Positions 10,321 through 19,890 of a stretch of 64,000 bases of DNA are shown in pieces. The DNA is from Mesostigma viride. Its lineage: Eukaryota; Streptophyta; Mesostigmatophyceae; Mesostigmatales; Mesostigmataceae. The notes under the pieces are model-generated. The model did no database searches and was not told the origin of the DNA. It saw only the letters and a program-made list of their open reading frames with translations. The stretch covers positions 889,090 through 953,089 of the forward strand of contig RPFO01000132.1 in the NCBI GenBank assembly GCA_009746045.1, given 5' to 3'. The translations under genes were made by a program, and so were the position numbers. The first letter of the stretch is position 1. Each line of letters starts with the position of its first letter.

Positions 10321-12699
10321 TACCAAGTCCTTTGCTGGGTAGCGAGCAACAAAGTGGCAGTAGCTGCTTGAATCGCATGGGTGGTGAACCCCGCAGCAAT
10401 GCACACAGGGCAAAACCAGGAACCCTCAGCCGGTACCTGAGACAGAGGGGGTTGAAGGCAGTGAAGATGCCAGCCGCAGTTGCAGTGATCACACAGCAAC
10501 ATGACCTCAGGCTGGTCGACCCGGTGACAAATTTGACACTGCGCATCGCGGATGCGCCTAGCGGTGTGCGGCTGGATGCTCCGTGCCAGGTGGGGCATGC
10601 CAGAAGCAAGGAGACAGGTTCGACACATTGTCGGTGGTCTTACTACCATCCGCACCTTCGATCGAAGAGTACTACCATCCTCGAGGACGGCCACCCCCGA
10701 AGGCTTAATCTCCACAATGCGAAGGATGGTGGGCCCGGCCGTGACGTCCAGCGTGTGTTGGGGTTGAGTCCGCAGAAACACATACTGGCCGGGGTGGAAC
10801 TGCAGCCGCCTGGCCATATACTTGCCACCCCGTCGCTGGGCGTACCGCAGTGTGTCGCGGTGCTGCGCGATCAACAGATTGTTCATCGCGATGGGCATCA
10901 CCTTCTTAAATGTGGCGGCGCGCGCCACAACCTCCCGCAGCCACTCATTGGCGTCATCCCATTGAATCGGCTGGGGGTGAGCTTCCTGCACCTCAGAGGG
11001 CAACAATGGTGCCCGACCAAAGAGCAGAAAATAGGGGGAGAACTGGGCGAGGGATTCTTGTGGGCTCATCCGGTAGCCCATGGCGATCCAGGGGAGTTCC
11101 CTATCCCAGGTGGCCACACGTGCTGCTTGCAACGCCCATTTGCGCAGCGCCTGTTTGACTGTCTGAACCAAACGCTCAGCCAGTCCATTGGCCTGAGGGT
11201 GCTCCCGCGACGTGTGCCGATGATCGATGGAGCAGGAATCCAATAGCTCTTGGAATTCCCCACGAAATTCCCCGCCTTGGTCTGAAACCACCTCTGCCGG
11301 TGCCCCATACTGAGCAATAACATCCAGGAAGTAGGTGGCTGTGGTGGCGGCGTGCTTGTCGGGTAGGGGAATCAGTTCCAGCCACTTGCTGAACGATTCC
11401 ACACACACCATGACGTAACGGTTGCCGGAAGTGCTGAGCTCAAAGGGCCCACACAAGTCGACGTGCCACCGGTAGAACAAGCCCCGGATGGGCAAGCTCA
11501 TGAGCTCCTTGTCATGATGGTCCAGGTTGAAACGCGCTTTCGCGCGAGCACACTCAGCACAACTGGCTACCTGCCGTGCTATGGCATGCTTCATGCCTGC
11601 CCACCAATAGACCCCACGCACCATGGCACCTGTGCGGTTTGCACCCATGTGCCCGAACCGCTCATGGTAATGTGCAACGAGGGCAGCACGCTTGTCAGGG
11701 GGCGGCACGACCAGCTTGCGGCGCCCCACAAGCTTGTAGACCTGGTTGCCCTCCCAGGTATAATTCACAGCCCGGCGCCCCACGCGCTCTTGCTCGGCTT
11801 GCCTCTGCGTCGGTGTCCAGTCAGCAGGGGCTGGAGAGGCAGGCAAACCCTGCACCCGCTCGAGAACCCTCCCATCCAGCCACACGTCCCCAGCGCAGCA
11901 CTCCACCGCAATGGCGTGACTATCGGCAGCATGCAGCACCACACAGCCCATGCTCGCCGGATCCACCGGCTGCGCAAGCATGTCCTCAGCCAAAGGAAGA
12001 AATATCACGCCCTGGGATGGCGTGAAAGCCGCTGGCCGTACGGGATTGGCGTAGCACGCAAACTCCGCCACGGCATCACTGTAGGAAAGCCATCGCGACT
12101 CGGAATCGCATGGCCCGGCTGCGTTGACAAAGACGACTGAGCCCTGTGGTCCCTCCGCGCCCTGCGCTCGCGCCCCCGTCCGGTCCTCTGACGTTGCCAA
12201 AGCATAGCGTGATAAGACATCGGCGTTGGAATGGTCCACCCCAGCGCGGTGTACAATGGTCATGTTATATTCTTGAATAATCATGGCCCAGCGCGCCAGC
12301 TTGCCTGTCAGATTAGCACTTGTCATCAACCACTGCAGTGGCTGATGGTCGGTGACCAGCATGAACTGACGCCCGAACAAGTATGGCCGAAAATGTTTGA
12401 TGGCCCACACCACGGCCAGCAGAGCCTCGCCCTCATACGATGAGTACACGGCCTCAGCCGTGTTGTTGCTCCTGCTGGCATACGCCACCACATGTTCCTT
12501 GCCATGCACGTCCTTCTGTGCCAACACAGCACCAAGTCCAACCCTGGACCAATCCGTGTATAGCACAAATGGCTGGGCATAGTCGGGCTGACGGAGTATC
12601 GGCGCTGAGGTGAGCTCTGCCTTGATGGTCTCAATGGCGCGTTGCTGCGCCGGACCCCATGCCCAGACTGCACCTTTCTTCAACAGCTCCGTCAGTGGC
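10320..12699 (-). CDS. MT1 pol, second part: RNase H, integrase, PHD finger
   Basis: The frame is open from the transposon junction to a stop at 10320. RNase H has YTDWSRVGLG, YEGEALLAVVWA, VTDHQPLQWL and DHSNADVLSR. Integrase has a zinc-binding HERFGHMG...CAEC module (about 11690-11540) and the catalytic triad in WHVDLCGPF, SDQGGEF and NGLAERL. The C-terminus is a PHD finger (about 10545-10395) with all eight ligands of the C4HC3 pattern: CQIC, CDHC, the H of NCGWH, LHC and FCPVC. PHD fingers usually read histone H3 tails, so here it may steer integration, a role chromodomains play in other Gypsy elements. The preceding part of the same frame lies at 14603-16977. Confidence 0.92.
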
Positions 12700-12703
12700 T
12701 TAA

Positions 12704-14602
12704 GGGGAGGGTCCCATGGAAATGTATCAAAACTGAAGCCCCCTAATAACTACAGAAATGCAACTGACAACCACTGAATGATGTTTGGGGACCATAAACA
12801 TGATGTTTGGGCATGCATACCACCACTTGTTGGGGGTACTAACCCCAGCCATACACCGGCTATGAGCTAAAAATAGAAAAAAACGCTGTCCGGGGCACAT
12901 CTTGCCCAGAACAGTGGGAGAACCAGCTGCATGAAAAAAGTAATACCCATATAAAAATGTCATGGGACATGGTTTCTACCTAATTGGATCAACAAAATCA
13001 GCACATCCCTTTGAGTTATTAATTTTTGGGCCAAAAATACGCTTTTTTAGGCGGGGCGTTCCCATACACACTCATAACACATCAATTAGGCCTAAAAAGT
13101 ATTAGTCAAATTCTGTCATGACCATAGAAGGCACTGTCAAAGTTTGGTGGCATTCTGAGCTCAGCTGTAGCAGTTATTAATTTTGGCAGTTGGCCACCTG
13201 TGCAGACGCTAAGGAAGGCATTAGTGAGTATTAAGGCACACTAACACTTCCTATGCCATCCAAAAGGCTCCTGACCATGCCCAATTCGACCACAATGTAC
13301 AAGGAGGTGGCTGGGCATGTCATGTGCCCTTGCCTTACCTCGACACGGGCAACCTGTTGCGCGTGTGCACAACAATGAGGCAGGTAGCTCTACTACATGC
13401 CTAGCCGACACTTCTAAAGCATATTCCAGGTTCATGGTGTGGGCATCATCCCCAAACCAAGCTCAAACACACCCTAGAAAGCCATATCCACTAATTGCCC
13501 TACAAGGGTAACAACAGACAGTCCACAGAGAAAGCAGATTTATCATACATGCTGATTGCCAAGGCTTCTCACCATGGTTACCTTGCCTTGCTAGCATATG
13601 AATTAGGGCTCTCCCATTTTAGCGGGAGAAAGGCCAACAAGACAACGATAACCCCTACCTACGTGCAGTTCCACCCATGCAGTATGCCCCTCAGAAAAAC
13701 CACTGCCACCTTTCTTTCCAGCGCAATTGTTTGCCAAGAAACAAACTCAAGCTTGTGAGCCTCTAGCCACAATGAAGCCTCTGCTAAGAAAGGCCGCGTC
13801 AATATTCACACAAAACTGAGTGCTATTAGCAATCTCCTTCCAAGAAACCACTCAGCAAATCCCTGACAACTTGACGATATGCCACGGTCACGCTTCGACA
13901 CGTCCCAGCCATGCAACGTACATAAAAACCACTGAAAGGTGCCAGGAATCTGGCGATGCGCAGCACGGAATGGCATTATACCTGGCGCTAACTGCACGGA
14001 AAAAAGCCGAAAACTTGCGTTGATAACCCATAAAGGAAGCGAAACATTAATAGGGTCACGTTGATCACACGACCGTACCATTACCGGAATTGTCCTTCGC
14101 CCAGCGGCGCAAGAAAGAACAACCTTCCATGGAATAATAAGACGCGCATCCCGCGAGCCTGGAGAGTGTCTTACCGATCATGACGGAAATCTTGCCGAAA
14201 CCCAGCAAATTTTTTAAAGCTTTACCAATAACAATTTAAACGCATCCTTGACGCTAGGTAAAGCCCATAAAACCTGACAATCACCGCCGCCAGCGTGCAT
14301 TCTAATTTATTCCTCTCGACGAAAACATCAGATTGGACCCCCGTGGCGATGGTCATCAATAAAATCATCGACACTGCAAAAAACGCGAACTCCGCTACGT
14401 AGCAGTATCATTTACTCATCGTCTTTAAGATTCGCTCAGTCTCTCTGCATTCCGGGAGCTATCTTTTTCTACTCTGCCTGAAAGCACGTCGCCATGGCCA
14501 GCTCCGGTAGGGGTGCGCGCCCCGTGCACCACTTTTTCACGGTACGGACGGGTATACCGCGAATTTTTCGGCGCCAAAAATATTCGCGCCGGGACCGTCC
14601 CC
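12704..14602. mobile_element. Non-autonomous piggyBac-like element
   Basis: A 1,899-bp insertion is flanked by TTAA on both sides (12700-12703 and 14603-14606). Its short inverted ends are GGGGAGGGTCCC at the left and, read inward on the other strand, GGGGACGGTCCC at the right. A TTAA duplication is the hallmark of piggyBac-type transposition. No transposase frame is visible. Removing the element plus one TTAA takes out 1,903 bp, which brings the two MT1 pol frames into register, as expected for a clean insertion. Confidence 0.88.
14559..14587. repeat. Near-perfect palindrome at the piggyBac-like end
   Basis: A 29-bp near-palindrome centred on GGCGCC with arms GCGAATTTTT and AAAAATATTCGC sits 15 bp inside the right end. 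It could be a subterminal transposase site; that role is inference. Confidence 0.6.
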
Positions 14603-16977
14603 TTAACCTTGGTGCTGAAGTTGGGGATATAACCTCGGTAATACCCCGCCAGCCCCAGGTAAGCCCGCACACCCGCCACATCCGTGGGCGTTGCCGCGTT
14701 GACGATCGCTTCCACCTTGGACGCTTGTGGAGTTCTGCCGCCAGGAATGATCTGGTGTCCGAGGAAGTCGAGGCTCCGCTGCGCAAACCGACACTTCTCG
14801 GGATGCAGCTTTAGGTTGGCTCGCGCCAGTGCCATGCGCACCTGCTCAAGGTGCTGGAGGTGTTGCTCAAATGTCTCACCGAAGATGATCACATCATCAA
14901 TGTAACACGCAGCGAATGGCATGCCATTCAACACTTGATCCATGGCACGCTGAAAGATGGCACTCGCATTCCTATGCCCGAAAGGCATGCTGACCCACTC
15001 ATAGAGTCGGTGGCCCCCCCAGAACGCGAGCTTGCGTTGGTCACCCTCCGCCACTTGGATTTGGTGAAACCCACTGCGGAGGTCTAGGGATGAGATGAAC
15101 TGCACGCGTGGCGATATCCGGTCAAGCACATCTTCCACTCGCGGCATGGGGTACGTATACCTGTCCATCGGGGTGTGTGCGTTGAGTTGCCGCAGGTCCG
15201 TCGCCATGCGCATCCCAGTCCATTCACCTGTCACCGCATCCTTCTTGGGCGCCACAACGGTCGCGGCCGCATAGTTGGATGTGGATGACCGAATGATGCC
15301 AGCAGCCTCCAGCTCCTCGCATTGTTGCTGCACAAACTCCAGCTCAGCTTGACTCAGCCGGTGTTGTCGGCGAAACAGTGGCTGATCGGTGTCCAGCGGG
15401 ACCCGCATCTGCCCACCATTGTAGCATCCCAGCTCTTGACTGCTGAATGCAAACGCGTTGCGCGCACCTTCCAGCCACTTGAGCAGCCTCGCGCGTTGCT
15501 CAGCTGTGAGGTGCTCACAGACGCTCCATTGATGGTTTGCTGCCGGGTCGCTTGCGCTCGAGACATTGTGCACAGCCACCGTGGGACCGCGCACGGCCGC
15601 CGACTGAAACAGCATGTATGCCGCCGCTCCCGGCGTAATGCCTCGCTCTCCCACCTGCTGTTGTGCCTTCGCCACGAGGAACTGAAAGGCCGGAGCCGCC
15701 GAGAACACACAGCTGGTGAGGAGCGCAGTCATGAGGATGACTGACCATACCTGGCGCCAGGTGTAGGACCACCCTTGGCCCCTGCCGCCTGCACGCTCCG
15801 CCTTAGGCACACCAGCCGGCGCAGCACCGGTGGGTGGAGAAGTGTCACTCTGCGCCTGTGCAGTCACAGCATGGACGGGGAGTGCAACCCGCTGCACCCT
15901 CCGCACACCTTGCGCTGCTAGCAAGGTGTACCCCACCTGCCAGGCTGACATGGCCTGGCCAATGAGCGACCATCGCTCCACCTCCAGGAGCCCTGGGGCG
16001 GCGGATGCACCTTCAGCAAAGCCCATGCTTAGTTCACGAAACCCCGTGGGTGGCTGAACCAAGAGGCCTGTGGCACGCTCCCACACAAGCCCCTTGCCCC
16101 GATCACGATAAGCCTGGGACCCTTGGTAACTGACAAGGGTGGGCAGTGCTCGCATGGGGGCGCCTGCCTTGTTGACGAGCGCGTAGGGTGCCTGATCATC
16201 GTGCTCCACATACTGCGCCCTGAGTTGACTGGGCAACACGACATCGACCGGTGGCAGCTCAATGTGGCTAGCGACATGCTGCATCACCGCCTGCGTAGAA
16301 CCTTGGCCAGCGATGTTGGTCCAGAACGCGCGCAGCCGATGGGTATTCCCTCCCAGCCCGGCATTGTCCGACACCACGGGTTCCCCCCAAATACCCACAA
16401 TGGTGCCCCAATCCTCCCGAACAGTGGGGCTGGGACTGTCCACCGCCCCTACGTTTTCAAATAAGTAGGCGGGTGGCACCTGCTGCAGCTGCTGGAGCTC
16501 GCCCACAATGCGCAGCATGTCCCAAAATAGGCCGCTCCTGCTGTCGGCAAGGCCCCGGCCATGCCCAGCCTGGCTCATGCCTTGGCACTCCCAGCCAGCA
16601 ATGACCAACCCTACCTCGCCATGTTGTGAGATGAGGCGGCGCAGCTGCTGCTGCCCAAGGAAGCGCACGTCATGAGTGCCCTCGCCGAAGACATCAGCCC
16701 AGGCGGATGGAGGAAATTGTGCTGGGTATGCTTGCGACAAGATAGCGCAGTGGTGCAAATATGCCGCCCTGGCTGTGAGCGATGCCTCCACCGCAATGAG
16801 CTTGCTGCATACCCCCCCGCTGCTCAGGAAACCGGCTATGCCGCCACCCATACCTGCAAACAGCTCCAGCACGACGGTGGCACGCCCGAAGTCCGGGATG
16901 CGTTCCAGCACCTCTGCGCTATAAAGCCGGGGTACGGCGTGATGGCACCCGGCTGGCGCCGCTTCCCCCCAGCACCC
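14603..16977 (-). CDS. MT1 pol, first part: C5 cytosine DNA methyltransferase fused to RT
   Basis: The frame reads on from just after the TAA at 16978-16980. Methyltransferase motifs appear in order: I, LELFAGMGGG (AdoMet binding, about 16870); IV, GWECQGMSQAG with the catalytic Cys; VI, FENVGAV; VIII, THRLRAFW; IX, FRELSMGF; X, RWSLIGQAMSAWQ. Motif IV has Glu where Pro is usual. A hydrophobic stretch (VILMTALLTSCVFSAAP) follows, then Gypsy RT with RQHRLSQAELEFV, MRMATDLRQLN, FISSLDLRSGFHQI, the catalytic CYIDDVIIF, and FLGHQIIPGG. The frame is cut at AYLGLAGYYRGYIPNFSTKVK by the piggyBac-like insertion. The product should methylate cytosines in DNA, presumably on the element or its targets; activity is untested. 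Confidence 0.93.
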
Positions 16978-17740
16978 TTAATTGGGCAGTGCCTGACATG
17001 CCGCCATCACCCGTGCGCGCACATCGCGCAGGCGTGGCAGGGGCGCAACCTGGGCAAGCCAACTTTGCCTCTGCGCATCCCGCGCTGGCAACGCCGCAGG
17101 CAGCACACACCGGTGCCTATCGCGCGCGCGCTTGTCGCTAGCCGCTTGCGCCATGTGCACCGCTTGCGCGTCCGGCCACACGCCCCCCCCCCAGTTCTCA
17201 GCCGCATCCCCTGGCTCCACCTCTATGCTGGCGGGCGACACCACTGCAGCCACACACGCGTCTAGCGACACCACCCCCTGCGGGTTAGGCTCCGGGTCGC
17301 TGCTGCACTGAATGGGAAGAAGCGCCTTTTGCTTCCCCTCCCCCTGCCAATCACGGCGGTAGGTCGCAACCTCCAGCCAAGGGTCAATTATGAGCCCGAG
17401 GCGATACATGACGTCCATCCCGATAAGGGCTGCATACCCACACCTGTCGACCACCAAGGCCGGCACAGCCACGCAGGCCATCCGCTTTGGGTCCGTGGGG
17501 TTGAGGATGACGTTGATCAGCATGGAAGTCATTGCATCGGGTCGCGCCGCTGGCCCTTTCCATCCCTCTGTCGCGTCTGCGTACCACAATCTCCGGCGCC
17601 ACCATGGCGGCTGGCCATGCTCAGCTTTGGTAAAACCCAAATGAGCTGAGCTGCCGTGCCTGCCTTAACTGCACAGTGCCCGGTGTGGTGGGCGAGGACC
17701 TGTTCCATGGCATTTCTGTCCCTGGGAATGTCCGGCATTT
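16978..17740 (-). pseudogene. MT1 aspartic protease remnant
   Basis: The region from EGWKGPAARPD through ALIGMDVMYRLGL matches the C-terminal half of the retropepsin-like domain of MT2 (AGWQGPAAKPF, DVLVGMEVMF). Upstream, in another frame, KAGTAAQ aligns with MT2 KLDSGAQ, so the catalytic Asp is lost. The frame ends at TAA 16978-16980 and the methyltransferase continues in the same frame right after it. This suggests one polyprotein interrupted by a single stop (context AAT TAA GGG). Confidence 0.65.
17573..17712. repeat. Copy A of a direct repeat of about 138 bp
   Basis: The segment beginning TCGCGTCTGCGTACCACAAT is repeated in the same orientation at 18326-18462 with about 98% identity. 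Copy A lies within the MT1 protease remnant. Confidence 0.85.
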
Positions 17741-18325
17741 AGTCACGACCACCAAGGTCGAAGCATAATATCCTTCAAACAATCTGCACGCTCACACCTT
17801 GCGTGTGAGTGGCCCAGCAAATATTGCTTCTGATCTTTCCTTTCTAGAAGAAATCCCTTTGTAGGGCTGCCAGCGATTTCGCATTCATTCCAGCGATCTG
17901 GCTCCGCACCGCAAATTGTCCTTTTCCATTTTCTGTCCAGTCCTCATAACGTTGACCCGCTATTCTACACCACAAAGACACCTGGCCTGTCAATAGCCTC
18001 GGCGCTGTTGAAGTCCAGCAGTCCAGCTCCAGCTCCAGCTCCAGCTCCAGCTCCAGCTGTCCACTAACTCGCGTATGATCCTCTCGACGCTGCGCACTTG
18101 TGCTGCCGTCCGTTCAAGTCCGTGCCGGTGCGCGCCCAGTTGTGCCTGGCCCGGCGCGCGCGCACGTACACTTTCGTCCGCTCTTATGCTGCAAGTGCTA
18201 GTGTCCCCCCCCCGGTCACTAGCCTTTGTCGAAAATGCGCAGAAAACAAATTCCTTGCGCACGTCACCGGTCTTGTGCATAGCGGGCGCCCGGATGACAT
18301 AGCTCGCGTCCGTGACAGCTGTCGC
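17713..18325. other. Spacer between the direct repeats
   Basis: No gene is seen. It contains a short (CCAGCT)n microsatellite at 18016-18060. The spacer separates MT1 from MT2 and may be LTR or leader sequence of this family, but no partner copy is available to test that. Confidence 0.4.
18016..18060. repeat. (CCAGCT)n microsatellite
   Basis: Seven or so tandem CCAGCT-type hexamers within the spacer between MT1 and MT2. Confidence 0.9.
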
Positions 18326-18462
18326 GTCTGCGTACCACAATCTCCGGCGCCACCATGGCGGCTGGCCATGCTCAGCTTTGGTAAAAGCCAAATGAGCTGA
18401 GCTGCCGTGCCTGCCTTAACTGCACAGTGCCCGGTGTGGTGGGCGAGGACCTGTCCCATGAT
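18326..18462. repeat. Copy B of the direct repeat of about 138 bp
   Basis: This copy directly abuts the MT2 polypurine tract, exactly where a 3' LTR should start on the minus strand. It could be a true LTR start or a duplicated protease fragment. Confidence 0.7.
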
Positions 18463-18539
18463 TCCCCCCCTCGCTGGCTCTCATGGCTCCTCACATGGCC
18501 AGCGACCGTGCCAACACCACAGCAGCTAAGGAAATGGTG

Positions 18540-19890
18540 ACGCTACTGGTTGCGAAACGGGCAGCGACACAAACTGGGCAAAACCACTGGCCTGCTGGCA
18601 CGGTGGTGAGCGCTGGCTGCAAGCAGTGCATGTGCCACCCACAATTACAGCGATCACACAGCAACATGGTATCCCCCTGGCTGTACGCGATTGCAAACCT
18701 GACACTGTGCGTCCTTGACCCGCCTGGCCGTGTGCGGGGCGAGGTCAGGCAATAAGTTGGGCAACGAACACGGACTGAGGTTGCTTACGTTATCGGTGGT
18801 GCGACTGCCGTCGACGCCCTCCAAAATGGCGACCCCAGATGGCTTGATGGCGACGATCCGCAAGATGGTCGGCCCCGCAGTCACGTCAAGAGTGTCGGTC
18901 AGCTGCGTGCGGAGAAATACGAACTGCCCCGGACGAAAATGCAGCTGACGGGCCATGTAAGCGCCCCCCCGGCGCTGAGCGTAGCGCAGGGTATCTCGGT
19001 GCTGGGCGATGAACAAGTTGTTCATGGCGATGGGCATAACCTTGCGGAAAGTAGCCGCCCGTGCGGTCACCTCAGCCAGAAACTGACTGGCGTTGTCAAA
19101 CGCCATAGGGGTGGGGTGTGCACTCTGCGCCTCCGTGGGGAGCAAGGGTGCGCGCCCAAACAACAGGAAATACGGGGAGAAACAGGCGAGCGACTCCTGG
19201 GGTGACATTCGGTAACCCATGGCTATCCACGCCAGTTCACGATCCCACATAGTGAATGATGCTGACTGCAGGCTCCACTTGCGCAAAGCCTGCTTGACAG
19301 TCTGCACCAATCTCTCAGCCAAACCATTGGCCTGAGGATGCTCCGAGAAGTGCGACGGTGATCAATGAGACATGCATCCAACAATTCCTGAAATTCCCCC
19401 GAAACTCCCCGCCCTGGTCGGTGACCACCTCCGCGGGGGCGCCAAACCTGGCGATGATGTCGGCGAAGTGCTTGGCGGTGGTGGCGGCCTGCTTGTCAGC
19501 AATGGGGATGAGCTCGACCCACTTGCTAAAACTTTCGACACACACCATGACATACTTGTGGCCATCTGCACTTTCATCAAAGGGCCCACACAGGTCTACG
19601 TGCCAGCGGTAGAAGAGCCCTCTGATGGGTAGGCTCATCAATTCTTTCGCATCGTGGTCCACATTGAACCTGGCCTTCACCCGGGCACACTGCGCGCAGC
19701 TAGCGACGACCTGCGCGACTGTGGCACGCATGCCGTTCCACCAATAAGAGGCGCGCACTAGCGCCAAAGTGCGGTTACCACCCAGGTGGCCATACCGCTC
19801 ATGGCTTGCTGGACGATGGCGACCCGCTTGTGAGGCGGCGGCACCACCACTTTGCGCTTGCCGATCATTTTGTGGAGGACCCCGGCATCC
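18540..19890 (-). pseudogene. MT2 integrase and PHD finger, frameshifted
   Basis: Integrase is seen as a zinc-binding module (SHERYGHLGGNRT...CAQC), WHVDLCGPFDE, TDQGGEFRG and, after a frameshift near 19320, AERLVQTVKQALRKW. The PHD finger starts RRVKDAQCQVC (about 18700). One frameshift at the GGGGGAT run near 18672 puts its remaining ligands (CDRC, NCGWHMHC, WFCPVC) in another frame, down to about 18570. The fold is preserved in sequence, so the shift is recent or an assembly indel. Confidence 0.8.

Larger units (their letters stand above)
10301..17740 (-). mobile_element. Gypsy element MT1 with DNA methyltransferase and PHD finger
   Basis: This Ty3/Gypsy-type element reads, from high to low coordinate, protease remnant, C5 DNA methyltransferase, RT, RNase H, integrase and PHD finger, then a polypurine tract (10301-10320). 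Gag is missing, so the 5' side is truncated near 17740. A TTAA-flanked element splits it at the RT/RNase H border. No LTR pair is identifiable. The same domain order appears in MT2 next door, so it is a family trait and not a chance fusion. Confidence 0.88.
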
